This document shows, piece by piece, positions 1-5,875 of a stretch of 9,445 nucleotides of DNA. Source of the stretch: Deltaproteobacteria bacterium (lineage in GTDB: Bacteria > Desulfobacterota > DSM-4660 > Desulfatiglandales > HGW-15); the NCBI GenBank assembly GCA_019308985.1, contig JAFDHB010000137.1, positions 1-9,445 on the forward strand, written 5' to 3'. The position numbers and the translations under genes are program-made. The notes under the pieces were generated by a model that ran no database searches, was not told the DNA's origin, and was given only the letters and a program-made list of their open reading frames with translations. The first letter of the stretch is position 1. Every line of letters starts with the position of its first letter.

Positions 1-417
1 ACGCACGGTCCCGAGAAGATTACCTACATCGCCATAATCCACGGACGTGTCAGCGGGCATGAATGTAGGAACGTAAGTCTGACCGATGGTGAGCTTTCCG
101 CTACCAAAGTCCCAGGTCCCCTGCCAGACCCTTATGATGTTGCTAGCACCAGCACCTGAATCCGGCCTGATCTCCACCGTACCGCTGATATCACCGGTCT
201 TGAAGTTGGCCCCGAAGCGAGTATTACCGGCATGCAGATCCCACTCAAGGTCCGTGTCGTCGTAATCCGTTGCAGAGACTTCCTTGTCCTTGTCTATGAT
301 CCAGGTCTTGAAATACACCTGGCCATAGAAGCTCACGGAGTTGTCCTGGGCCATTGCAGGGAGCACAGAGGCAAAGACAAAGGCCGCCGCAACCACAAAA
401 ATCAACAACTTCTTCAT
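1..417 (-). CDS. Porin-like outer membrane protein, N-terminal part (cut by window edge)
   Basis: The reading frame starts at the ATG complementary to 415-417, behind a strong ribosome binding site (GGAGGA, complement of 425-430), and stays open for 139 codons to base 1, where the window ends. The first 23 residues are a clear signal peptide: MKK, a hydrophobic stretch rich in V, A and F, then a cleavage motif AMA before Q24. The mature part begins VSFYGQVYFKTW and continues with alternating polar/aromatic segments (NTRFGANFKTGDISGTVEIR; WDFGSGKLTIGQTYVPTF) that read like successive beta strands with tight Gly/Asp turns. That pattern is usual for trimeric porins of Desulfobacterota. The likely role is passive solute diffusion across the outer membrane; substrate cannot be judged. 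It lies on the same strand as the dehalogenase gene but about 550 bases from its stop, so co-transcription is not evident. Porin-like is well supported; the exact family is not. Confidence 0.8.
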   Translation of the reverse strand, partial: MKKLLIFVVAAAFVFASVLPAMAQDNSVSFYGQVYFKTWIIDKDKEVSATDYDDTDLEWDLHAGNTRFGANFKTGDISGTVEIRPDSGAGASNIIRVWQGTWDFGSGKLTIGQTYVPTFMPADTSVDYGDVGNLLGTVR

Positions 418-831
418 AACTCTTTCCTCCTAAAAAGATTTAAGTTTGAACAACCTCTTCCTTTCACAACAATAACGACTCCTGAATTCCACGATCCTTA
501 AATCTTCCTGAAAGTTCCCTTCCTCTCACCTCCTTTCCCAAAGGATATAAATTCCTCCTCGCCCTCCCGGAGCTTAAAATAGACCAGCCTCTACCTATTC
601 CGCAGAATCATTCCAGGCGGGCGAGATAAAACTTTAGCGCAGATTTAGCAATTATGCCTTGAGATGTCAAGGACTTTCTTGCCGGAGGGCCGAATTTTTA
701 GCTTCTTCAAGAAGACCGAAGCCCAAGCCAAGGGATTGGGCCCCGGGGTCAAAGGGACCGGTTTTTTGTCAAATGCGCTGAATCAGGCCCAGTTGCCCCG
801 CCCTTGGCAGAAGGGGATATGGGAGTCTTTG

Positions 832-945
832 GCACGGATGACACGGAATTCCCTGTCATAACCACCTGCTCGCAGCAATCTCCAGTTCTTGCAATGCTTC
901 CCTTTGACCGTGGCTCAACCACGTTTCTATCCGTGTCATCCGTGC
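832..945. repeat. 16-base inverted repeat pair
   Basis: GCACGGATGACACGGA at 832-847 is the exact reverse complement of TCCGTGTCATCCGTGC at 930-945; 82 bases lie between the arms. The interior contains a smaller hairpin, CGTGG (909-913) with CCACG (919-923). It lies 23 bases or more downstream of the dehalogenase stop in that gene's direction of transcription, so it would fold in the 3' end of that transcript, but no T run follows. Confidence 0.85.
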
Positions 946-955
946 AATCCGTGCC
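929..955 (+). repeat. Three tandem 9-base words ATCCGTGNN
   Basis: ATCCGTGTC (929-937), ATCCGTGCA (938-946) and ATCCGTGCC (947-955) follow each other directly. A related pair of words is seen on the minus strand of 5022-5039. Words of this kind recur between genes in many environmental bacterial genomes; I know no function for them. Confidence 0.8.
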
Positions 956-967
956 AGAAAATCTTCT

Positions 968-2428
968 TTATTGTTTCCATGGCTTGTACCTGGCCCAGGA
1001 AGGCCCCTTCTTGGGCTTGGGCTTCGTGCCGTAGAATATATCGTCCATGACCGAGAAGATGCGCCTGGAGAGCTTGTTCCTGGTAATCAACCACAGTACG
1101 AGCCTGTGGGGAAAGGTCCTTGCATGGCTCCAGGGACACACCTTCATGCATATGCAGCAGTCGGTCCCGACCTTGCCCCAGTACTCAAAGCAGGTCTCCG
1201 CATTGAGTTTCCACTTGAGGGTCCCGTTGTAGGCTTCAGGGCCATCATCCGTGGGAATGGAATTGGACGGACAGCAAGTGGCGCACTTCTTGCAGAACCG
1301 GCAAAAATCCTCGGCACCTATGTCAACGGGTTTGTCAGGGACCAGGGGGAGGTCCGTGGTGACCGCGCTCAGCCTGACCCTGGGGCCGAATTCCTTTGTC
1401 ATGAGATACCCCAGCCTCCCTACCTCGCCCAGGCCGGCGTCAACTGCAAGGGGAGGAAGGATCACATCATAGTGCCGGAGGTGGTTGGCGGTGGCTGAGT
1501 AACCCAGGTTGGCTATGAAGGCGGCAACCTGGGCCGAGATATAGGCCCCCTTTGAGTAGTTCTTCATGCTTTCCATGACGGACGGGGTGTGGGGAGCGGG
1601 TCCGACCATAGCAAAGTCCATTTCTTCGGCAAAGACCACCGCATACCTGTGATGGAGGTCGATCTCTTTGCCCCAGTCCTCCCAGTTGTCATGGAAGACC
1701 TCGCCCCTGTGGGAATAGACCCACAAGGGGTTTATCTCGGTGATCCCCACCAGGTCAGCCCCCAGGTGCCTTGCAAAGCCCTTGACCCGTTCGGTGGCCT
1801 CTTCCGGGCTCATTTCGACCTTTTCTCCCTCCAGGGTAAAGTGGGGCCTGGGGCTGATCTTTTCAGGCGTTGAGAGATACAGGGGAATATTGAGGCAGGC
1901 AAGGGTGGCTGCAACATTCGGCTTTTGATGCGGGCTGTCTATGGATCCAAGGTGCCCCAGGGGGCCGCCTCTTGACCTCCTTTGGGCATCCGGCATCTCC
2001 CTTTCCGGGTGCTCCCTGTAATAGGCCTTGTATTGTTCCGATCCGGGCCTGATGGAACGGTTCCTGGCAAAGACATGATCCCTCTCATCGAACCTCTTGA
2101 CGTCTCCCACGATGAGCCCCCTGGTGCCTTCAAGGGCCCTGGGGTTCTGTCCCGTCCTCCGGACCAGGAAAAATCCGGCCAGGATGGCTACCACATAACC
2201 CGCAAGGAGTACGGCGACGCCTGGGGTGGTCCTGAAAAACCCGCCCTTTGCCAGGATCAGGAAGGCCGCCAACAGGGCGGTCATGGCGATGAATTGAAGG
2301 GCGGCGAATACGGTGGCCCGCGGCTCATTTTCCCAGATGCATGAGACAAAGAAGCTCAGGCCGATAAAGGCCTGGGCCGCCAGGCCCAAGGCACCGAGAT
2401 AGATCAAGATGGTCAGCAGGAATTCCAT
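968..2428 (-). CDS. Reductive dehalogenase homologue (RdhA-like) with N-terminal membrane anchor
   Basis: The 486-residue product carries the corrinoid/iron-sulfur signature of reductive dehalogenases, which remove halogen from organohalides using a cobamide and two [4Fe-4S] clusters. Visible marks: a first ferredoxin motif CX2CX2CX3CP at C376, C379, C382, C386; a second, CX10CX2CX3CP, at C413, C424, C427, C431; the family block GLGEVGRLGYLMTKEFGPR (residues 332-350) followed by VRLSAVTTDLPL; and tyrosines Y291 and Y296 before IANLGYSA, in the area of the family's proposed catalytic Tyr. There is no twin-arginine signal. Instead residues about 4-30, 38-60 and 70-89 form three hydrophobic helices, resembling the three-helix RdhB anchor, and no separate rdhB gene is seen. 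Basic residues after helix 3 (RRTGQNPRALEGTR) suggest a cytoplasm-facing catalytic domain. The start at 2428 has AAGGAGA (complement of 2436-2442) upstream. Such anchored homologues are known mainly from genomes; the substrate is unknown, and a non-dehalogenating role such as epoxyqueuosine-reductase-like chemistry cannot be excluded. Confidence 0.88.
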   Translation of the reverse strand: MEFLLTILIYLGALGLAAQAFIGLSFFVSCIWENEPRATVFAALQFIAMTALLAAFLILAKGGFFRTTPGVAVLLAGYVVAILAGFFLVRRTGQNPRALEGTRGLIVGDVKRFDERDHVFARNRSIRPGSEQYKAYYREHPEREMPDAQRRSRGGPLGHLGSIDSPHQKPNVAATLACLNIPLYLSTPEKISPRPHFTLEGEKVEMSPEEATERVKGFARHLGADLVGITEINPLWVYSHRGEVFHDNWEDWGKEIDLHHRYAVVFAEEMDFAMVGPAPHTPSVMESMKNYSKGAYISAQVAAFIANLGYSATANHLRHYDVILPPLAVDAGLGEVGRLGYLMTKEFGPRVRLSAVTTDLPLVPDKPVDIGAEDFCRFCKKCATCCPSNSIPTDDGPEAYNGTLKWKLNAETCFEYWGKVGTDCCICMKVCPWSHARTFPHRLVLWLITRNKLSRRIFSVMDDIFYGTKPKPKKGPSWARYKPWKQ

Positions 2429-2474
2429 GGGTGGTTCTCCTTAGAGGTTTCTGCGTCGCAAGGAGGGCCTTGCT

Positions 2475-2494
2475 CCTTGAATTGCAATTCAAGG
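2475..2494. repeat. Perfect 20-base palindrome
   Basis: CCTTGAATTG followed by its exact reverse complement CAATTCAAGG. It is made from two heptad units of the CCTTGAA type meeting head to head, at the dehalogenase-proximal end of the repeat. The centre is 56 bases upstream of the dehalogenase start codon, so it could also serve as an operator. Confidence 0.8.
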
Positions 2495-2572
2495 TTCAAG
2501 GTTCAAGGTTCAAGTCACAACGGCGGTCACCGGTCATCGGTCCTCCGTGCCCAGTTATCAGTCACTCGTTAT
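2487..2572 (-). repeat. Composite heptad tract, locus 1 core (GTGACTG/ATGACCG units, then CTTGAAC units)
   Basis: Read on the minus strand from 2572 down, eight 7-base units follow without a gap (ATAACGA at 2566-2572, GTGACTG at 2559-2565, on to CCGTTGT at 2517-2523). Seven of the eight have AC at positions 4-5. After a 2-base slip (2515-2516), four CTTGAAC-type units follow (2487-2514). The same order and the same 2-base slip recur at 6793-6899. Confidence 0.85.
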
Positions 2573-2591
2573 TTCTCTTGAGATCGCGACC

Positions 2592-2605
2592 GGGAGATGA
2601 CTCCC
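2592..2605. repeat. Short hairpin inside locus 1
   Basis: GGGAG (2592-2596) pairs with CTCCC (2601-2605) around an ATGA loop. Beside it, GATCGCGACC at 2582-2591 is the complement of the GTCGCGATC half of the REP-like hairpin at 4805-4829, so it marks the same module position in this copy. Confidence 0.6.
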
Positions 2606-2612
2606 CATCGAT

Positions 2613-2682
2613 CTTCAACCTTCAACCTTGAACCTTGAACCCTGAACCCTGAACCCTGAACCCTGAACTTTGAACCCTCAAG
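2613..2682 (+). repeat. Ten tandem 7-base units of CTTGAAC/CCTGAAC type (locus 1 outer arm)
   Basis: Units in exact 7-base steps: CTTCAAC twice, CTTGAAC twice, CCTGAAC four times, TTTGAAC once and a decayed last unit. The array is inverted relative to the four units at 2487-2514, so the two arms are complementary across about 100 bases. Just after it, GGCAACACG at 2682-2690 looks like the remnant of a palindrome arm found in the double-hairpin module. Confidence 0.9.
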
Positions 2683-2754
2683 GCAACACGTTGTGGGTAT
2701 ACCTAATCGATGGCCGGGGAGTCAAGGAGTATTTATTCCCGCGTTCCATTCTCC

Positions 2755-2782
2755 TTGACAAATCAAGGTATTATGCTACCAT
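2755..2782 (+). promoter_or_regulatory. Sigma70-type promoter for serA
   Basis: A perfect -35 box TTGACA (2755-2760), a 16-base spacer and TACCAT (2777-2782) as -10 box, with TG at 2774-2775 giving an extended -10. The predicted transcript starts near 2789, leaving a leader of about 310 bases before the serA start. Confidence 0.65.
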
Positions 2783-2862
2783 CCTGAGAAATGGACGTAA
2801 CAGGGGGCTTGCGGGAATCCCTGGTTGATACGCCCCATATCCAGCATACTGGGACAGGGGAG

Positions 2863-2918
2863 AGGTTATTTGTTATCGGTTATTGGTTGCTTGCGACTCG
2901 TCACTTGTCACTCGTTAC
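2863..2918 (-). repeat. Composite heptad tract, locus 2 (GTAACGA to ATAACCT)
   Basis: Eight contiguous 7-base units on the minus strand, from GTAACGA (2912-2918) through GTGACAA, GTGACGA and ATAACCG to ATAACCT (2863-2869). It follows the double-hairpin module in the same order as the copy at 5692-5821, but is inverted relative to serA, whose leader it lies in. Confidence 0.9.
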
Positions 2919-2930
2919 TGACCATCGAGT

Positions 2931-2999
2931 GGCAAGCGTGTTGCCGTAACTAAGCCGACGCGGTCGGCTCGCTCCATAAGAAGCCGAACCCTGTCGGCT
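2931..2999 (-). repeat. Double-hairpin palindromic element, copy A, with an extra third stem
   Basis: Minus-strand order: stem AGCCGA/TCGGCT (2994-2999 with 2982-2987), stem I AGCCGAC-CGC-GTCGGCT (2953-2969), a spacer of 8 bases from the stem I core GCCGAC/GTCGGC (2946-2953), then stem II GGCAA/TTGCC (2931-2945, loop of 5). Stem II has one non-pairing position compared with copy C. The outer flank TGGAGCGAGCCGA matches copy C at 12 of 13 bases. Confidence 0.85.
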
Positions 3000-3098
3000 G
3001 AGCCCAAAAGGGGATAAGGGTGACCAAGGAGAGGGGGCCGCCCACGCAGTGCGGGATGGAAAAAACAGGACCGAAGACGAAGGAAGGAAGAGGAGAAG

Positions 3099-4679
3099 AT
3101 GAGAGTACTTATCAGCGATCCATTATCAGAGGTAGGAGTAAGGAGACTTGAAGAGGCTCCTGACATAGAAGTGGAGGTCAACACGGGACTTGGCCCTGAG
3201 GAACTCAAGGAGGTCATAGGAGACTTTGACGGGCTGGTGATAAGAAGCGCTACCAAGGTCACCTCCGAGATAATCGAGGCTGCGGAGAAACTAAAGGTCA
3301 TTGGCAGGGCAGGTATCGGGGTGGACAACGTGGATATCCCTGCTGCGACCAGGAAGGGGATAGTGGTGATGAACACTCCCCACGGAAACACGATCACCAC
3401 CGCAGAACATGCCATAGCCCTGATGATGGCCCTGTCCCGGAATATCCCCCAGGCGACAGCCTCCATGAAAGAGGGGAAGTGGGAAAAGAAGAAACTCCAG
3501 GGGAGGGAGCTATATGACAAGACCCTTGGACTTATTGGGGCGGGGAATATCGGCCGCATCGTTGCAGACAGGGCCAGGGGGTTAAAGATGAAGGTTATCG
3601 TATATGATCCATACATCAACCCGGAGACAGTCAAGGACCTGGAATTGGAACCGGTCTCATTTGAGGACCTGTTGCATAGGTCAGACTACATCACCATCCA
3701 TACCCCTAAGACGGAAGAGACCGCCAACATGATCAACCGCGACACCATGGCCAAGATGAAGAAGGGGGCAATGGTGATCAACTGCGCGAGGGGAGGAATC
3801 GTCAACGAGGACGACCTTTACGAGGCATTGGCATCAGGGCACCTGGGCGGGGCGGCCCTGGACGTGTTCTCCACCGAGCCTCCGGGCAGAATAAAGCTCC
3901 TCGATCTGCCCAACTTCATCTGCACACCTCATCTCGGGGCCTCCACCAGGGAGGCCCAGGAAAACGTGGCCAGGGATGTTGCCGAGCAGATAGTAGCATT
4001 CCTGAGGGAGGGGACCGTGAAAAATGCCGTCAATGTCCCCAGCATAAGCGGTGAGCTCATGAGAGTCCTGAATCCCTTCATGGTTCTGGCAGAAAAGATG
4101 GGTCTTCTCCAGGGGCAACTGGCAGAGGGAGGCCTAAAGGAAGTGCAGGTGAGGTATGCGGGCCGGGTAGCGGAATATGATGTTGCCCCCTTGACCGCGG
4201 CCGTGCTCAAGGGGCTGTTGACCCCGGCCCTGGATGGTAGAGTGAACTTTGTGAGTGCACCCCATATAGCTTCGGAGAGGGGAATAAAGGTGATCGAATC
4301 GAGGACGGAGACGTCGGAGGATTTTGCCAGCCTCATTTTCCTCAAGGTAGTCTCCGCGAATGGTGAGAACATAGTGTCAGGGACTGTTTTTGGGAAGAAG
4401 CTTCCGAGGATAGTGCGGATCAATGACTTTTACCTTGAGGCCGTACCCGAGGGACACAACCTGCTGCTTTTCTGTGAAGATGTACCCGGGGTGATCGGGC
4501 GTATCGGCACCCTGCTGGGAGAAAACAGTTTGAACATAGGCCGTATGCAGGTGGGCAGGGAAGAGGGGGACGGGAGGACCGTGATATTCTTGAACATGCA
4601 AACCCCCGTCGGTGAGGTGGTTCTCAAGGGGCTGGGGTCTCTGGAGAATGTCCTCTCGGTCAAGAGAGTGGAACTATGA
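3099..4679 (+). CDS. serA: D-3-phosphoglycerate dehydrogenase
   Basis: Catalyses the NAD-dependent oxidation of 3-phosphoglycerate to 3-phosphohydroxypyruvate, the first step of serine synthesis, in the cytoplasm. At 526 residues it is the long bacterial form. Visible marks: substrate domain 1-100 with RAGIGVDNVD (70-79); nucleotide-binding motif GAGNIG (147-152) with the ribose-binding Asp at D170; catalytic Arg R231 in CARGG, Glu E260 in STEPP and His H278 in PHLGAS; an intervening domain about 320-450; and a C-terminal ACT domain 453-526 (NLLLFCEDVPGVIGRIGTLL), which usually mediates feedback by serine. The ATG at 3099 has AGGAG at 3091-3095. It stands alone: upstream is a 310-base leader with repeats, and an array of 7-base repeats starts six bases after the stop codon. 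It is unusual only in its repeat-rich surroundings. Confidence 0.97.
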   Translation: MRVLISDPLSEVGVRRLEEAPDIEVEVNTGLGPEELKEVIGDFDGLVIRSATKVTSEIIEAAEKLKVIGRAGIGVDNVDIPAATRKGIVVMNTPHGNTITTAEHAIALMMALSRNIPQATASMKEGKWEKKKLQGRELYDKTLGLIGAGNIGRIVADRARGLKMKVIVYDPYINPETVKDLELEPVSFEDLLHRSDYITIHTPKTEETANMINRDTMAKMKKGAMVINCARGGIVNEDDLYEALASGHLGGAALDVFSTEPPGRIKLLDLPNFICTPHLGASTREAQENVARDVAEQIVAFLREGTVKNAVNVPSISGELMRVLNPFMVLAEKMGLLQGQLAEGGLKEVQVRYAGRVAEYDVAPLTAAVLKGLLTPALDGRVNFVSAPHIASERGIKVIESRTETSEDFASLIFLKVVSANGENIVSGTVFGKKLPRIVRINDFYLEAVPEGHNLLLFCEDVPGVIGRIGTLLGENSLNIGRMQVGREEGDGRTVIFLNMQTPVGEVVLKGLGSLENVLSVKRVEL

Positions 4680-4684
4680 TGGCA

Positions 4685-4754
4685 GGGTTCAGGGTTTAGG
4701 GTTCAAGGTTCAAGGTTTAGGGTTCAAGGTTCAAGGTTCAAGGTTTAAGGTCAA
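4685..4754 (+). repeat. Ten tandem 7-base units of GGGTTCA/AGGTTCA type (locus 3 outer arm)
   Basis: Exact 7-base steps from GGGTTCA (4685-4691) to AGGTTTA (4741-4747) and a decayed last unit. It is the complement of the CTTGAAC-type array and is therefore inverted relative to 4902-4929. It begins six bases after the serA stop. Confidence 0.9.
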
Positions 4755-4804
4755 TGAAGGGGCAGCCCGGTGCGCGAGCCTGGCGGTGGGAGCTTCGGCC
4801 CGTT

Positions 4805-4829
4805 GTAGGAGCGACTTTCAGTCGCGATC
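4805..4829 (+). repeat. REP-like hairpin GTAGGAGCGACTTTCAGTCGC
   Basis: GCGACT (4811-4816) and AGTCGC (4820-4825) pair around TTC; the head GTAGGA (4805-4810) is unpaired. Head-plus-palindrome form resembles REP elements of the GTAGGAGCG class known from Gammaproteobacteria, which are mobilised by RAYT transposases. None is encoded here. The right half with its flank (GTCGCGATCTC) recurs on the minus strand at 2580-2590. Confidence 0.7.
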
Positions 4830-4838
4830 TCGAAAGAA

Positions 4839-4929
4839 GTGACCAGTGGCGAGTAACAAGTAACGAGTAACTGATAACCAATAACCCACGGCACATCAAG
4901 CCTTGAACTTTGAACTTTGAACCTTGAAC
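4839..4929 (+). repeat. Composite heptad tract, locus 3 core (13 units in one register)
   Basis: Thirteen consecutive 7-base units with no slip: GTGACCA (4839-4845), GTGGCGA, GTAACAA, GTAACGA, GTAACTG, ATAACCA, ATAACCC, two divergent units (4888-4901), then CTTGAAC, TTTGAAC, TTTGAAC and CTTGAAC (4902-4929). The GTAAC class passes into the TTGAAC class without losing the 7-base register. Confidence 0.9.
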
Positions 4930-4949
4930 TTTCCCTAGATATGGGGCGA

Positions 4950-4987
4950 GCCGACCATGTCGGCGGGAGTCCGGTGACACGGTCACC
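4950..4987 (+). repeat. Double-hairpin palindromic element, copy B
   Basis: Stem I GCCGAC-CAT-GTCGGC (4950-4964), 8-base spacer (4965-4972), stem II GGTGAC-ACG-GTCACC (4973-4987), followed by TCGGTCC. The upstream flank ATGGGGCGAGCCGA matches copies A and C closely. Stem II differs from copy C at two positions on each arm, and both arms changed together. Confidence 0.9.
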
Positions 4988-5020
4988 TCGGTCCAAAGCA
5001 AGGGACAAAAAAGATCTTTT

Positions 5021-5036
5021 TGGCACGAATTACGCG
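5021..5036 (+). promoter_or_regulatory. Possible sigma54 promoter upstream of the DUF1844 gene
   Basis: TGGCACG at 5021-5027 matches the -24 consensus, and GG (5022-5023) is exactly 10 bases from GC (5034-5035), as sigma54 requires. The -12 part (ACGC) fits poorly. The same bases also read as two words of the 9-base repeat family on the minus strand, so this may be coincidence. Confidence 0.3.
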
Positions 5037-5111
5037 GATAGGATCATATGTTTTGCCAATCAAGGCCCATGGGACACTCTACAATTCTGGTTATGAGGGA
5101 GGAGGAAGCTA

Positions 5112-5525
5112 ATGTCTGAAGAGGAGAGAGGATTTATTATAAAGGATAAAAGAGCCCTGGACAAGGACGGTACTTTAAGGGAAGACAAAGAGGCCGGGGA
5201 GCCAAGTGAACGGGCTCCCAGGGAACAGGAGGCCGGGAAAAGGGAGGAGCCCGAGAAGCAAGAGCCCGGGAGAGCGCCCCTTCCGGAAGTGAATTTCAAT
5301 TCCCTCATATTCAGCCTTAGCTCTTCTGCACTGCTCCACCTGGGGGAGATCGCAGACCCCCAGTCCGGACAGAAGAAGAAGGATCTGGAGCTTGCAAAAC
5401 ATAGCATAGACACCATTGCCATGTTGAAGGAAAAGACCAAGGGAAACCTCAACGACGAAGAGCAGAGGTTCCTGGACAGCGTCCTTACTGACCTGAGATG
5501 GCGCTATGTCAAGGCGGTAGGATAG
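5112..5525 (+). CDS. DUF1844 family protein, function unknown
   Basis: The product has 137 residues. Residues 1-57 are strongly charged and rich in E, K, P and R, and probably disordered. Residues 58-135 match the DUF1844 pattern: NFNSLIFSLSSSALLHLGEI (61-80), DPQSG, then LAKHSIDTIAMLKEKTKGNL (94-113) and a closing helix LDSVLTDLRWRYVK. The domain is conserved in Desulfobacterota, Acidobacteria and related phyla as a short helical protein with no established role. There is no signal peptide or membrane helix long enough to be convincing, so it is likely cytosolic. The ATG at 5112 has a very strong ribosome binding site (GGAGGAGG near 5097-5105). It sits alone between two repeat-filled gaps, serA upstream and ispE downstream. 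The family call is firm; nothing in the window suggests a function. Confidence 0.9.
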   Translation: MSEEERGFIIKDKRALDKDGTLREDKEAGEPSERAPREQEAGKREEPEKQEPGRAPLPEVNFNSLIFSLSSSALLHLGEIADPQSGQKKKDLELAKHSIDTIAMLKEKTKGNLNDEEQRFLDSVLTDLRWRYVKAVG

Positions 5526-5561
5526 GTGTGTGGCGGGCTGTGGGCCAAGACTTGATGAACG

Positions 5562-5594
5562 CTGGCTTGTGGTCCCTGGTGGGGACGAAGCCAG
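5562..5594 (+). repeat. Two-part hairpin after the DUF1844 gene
   Basis: Outer stem CTGGCTT (5562-5568) with AAGCCAG (5588-5594), inner stem GTCCC (5572-5576) with GGGAC (5582-5586), loop TGGTG. It lies 36 bases after the stop codon. No T run follows, so it is not a standard terminator; it could be a transcript-end or processing structure. Confidence 0.55.
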
Positions 5595-5691
5595 GATCGG
5601 GGGTCTTAGGATGGCGGCGAGGCCTGGCATGAACTCCTATGGCTGGGAGGCGGAAGCGGTGACAGGATCGCCCCATTCTCTCTTGGAGTGA

Positions 5692-5729
5692 GCCGAGCGC
5701 CTCGGCGTTGATACGGCAACATGGTTGCC
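5692..5729 (+). repeat. Double-hairpin palindromic element, copy C
   Basis: Stem I GCCGAG-CGC-CTCGGC (5692-5706), 8-base spacer (5707-5714), stem II GGCAAC-ATG-GTTGCC (5715-5729), then TCGGTCG. Stem I differs from copies A and B by a matched C-to-G and G-to-C exchange that keeps the pairing. The flank before it is TGGAGTGAGCCGA. Confidence 0.9.
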
Positions 5730-5744
5730 TCGGTCGATAAGGAA

Positions 5745-5821
5745 GTAACAAGAAACAAGTGACGAGTGACAATTAACCGATAACCAATACACGATCAACT
5801 TTGAACCCTGAGCTCTGAAGA
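5745..5821 (+). repeat. Composite heptad tract, locus 4
   Basis: Eleven 7-base units from GTAACAA (5745-5751) via GTGACGA, TTAACCG and ATAACCA to CTGAAGA (5815-5821). The TTGAACC-type end is degenerate. It follows the double hairpin after 15 bases and ends 54 bases before the chosen ispE start. Confidence 0.85.
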
Positions 5822-5875
5822 TCTCTGATCTGAAGATTGTTGAAGCCGGGAGACACTCAGGCTTCGTCCATAGAA

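Larger units (their letters stand above)
418..967. other. Non-coding gap between porin start and dehalogenase stop
   Basis: No convincing gene. Short open frames here (for example 664-861 plus) have no ribosome binding site and no recognisable protein. The part next to the porin (430-640) is purine-rich on the minus strand and should hold its promoter and leader, but I found no clean sigma70 or sigma54 site. The right part (831-955) holds an inverted repeat and 9-base tandem words, listed separately. No intrinsic terminator with a T run was found behind the dehalogenase gene. Confidence 0.6.
2429..3098. other. Divergent intergenic region between dehalogenase and serA
   Basis: About 670 bases without a gene. 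It holds, left to right: a 20-base palindrome, a composite heptad repeat (2487-2682), a sigma70-type promoter reading toward serA (2755-2782), and a leader of roughly 310 bases that contains a second heptad tract (2863-2918) and a cluster of three hairpins (2931-2999). Frames covering 2915-3634 on the minus strand are shadows of serA. Confidence 0.8.
4680..5111. other. Repeat-filled gap between serA and the DUF1844 gene
   Basis: About 430 bases that are almost entirely repeat: ten heptads (4685-4754), an unremarkable stretch (4755-4804), a REP-like hairpin (4805-4829), thirteen heptads (4839-4929) and a double hairpin (4950-4987). The last 120 bases before the gene hold a 14-base palindrome (5008-5021) and a possible sigma54 site. 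No gene is seen. Confidence 0.8.
5526..5875. other. Gap between the DUF1844 gene and ispE
   Basis: About 350 bases. The first part (5526-5690) holds a two-part hairpin and no gene. The rest is the double-hairpin copy C and the locus 4 heptad tract, which decays into the ispE leader. A short frame at 5611 (26 codons) has no support. Confidence 0.7.

Noticed and set aside
623..651. Sigma70 promoter for the porin (TTGCTA, 17 bases, TATCTC on the minus strand)
   Set aside because: The -10 box matches only its first three bases, so it is not distinguishable from chance.
664..861. 65-codon plus-strand open frame
   Set aside because: No ribosome binding site, no recognised family, and its end overlaps the 16-base inverted repeat arm.
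971..1498. Long plus-strand open frame of 175 codons
   Set aside because: It lies wholly antisense to the dehalogenase gene, whose frame has clear iron-sulfur motifs and a ribosome binding site; the antisense product shows no family pattern.
2915..3634. 239-codon minus-strand open frame
   Set aside because: Antisense to serA and running into the repeat cluster; its sequence is the serine/proline-rich composition typical of antisense frames.
4685..4754. Telomere-like repeat (GGGTTTA resembles the plant telomere unit)
   Set aside because: Only one of ten units is exactly GGGTTTA, the array is internal to a bacterial chromosome region, and the main unit is GGTTCAA.
2613..4929. CRISPR array
   Set aside because: The repeats are 7-base units without spacers, and no cas gene is present.
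5837..5875. TTG start codons giving ispE 13 extra residues
   Set aside because: The extra residues fall in decayed repeat sequence and precede the normal IspE N terminus. Not fully excluded, because ATG 5876 lacks a clear ribosome binding site.
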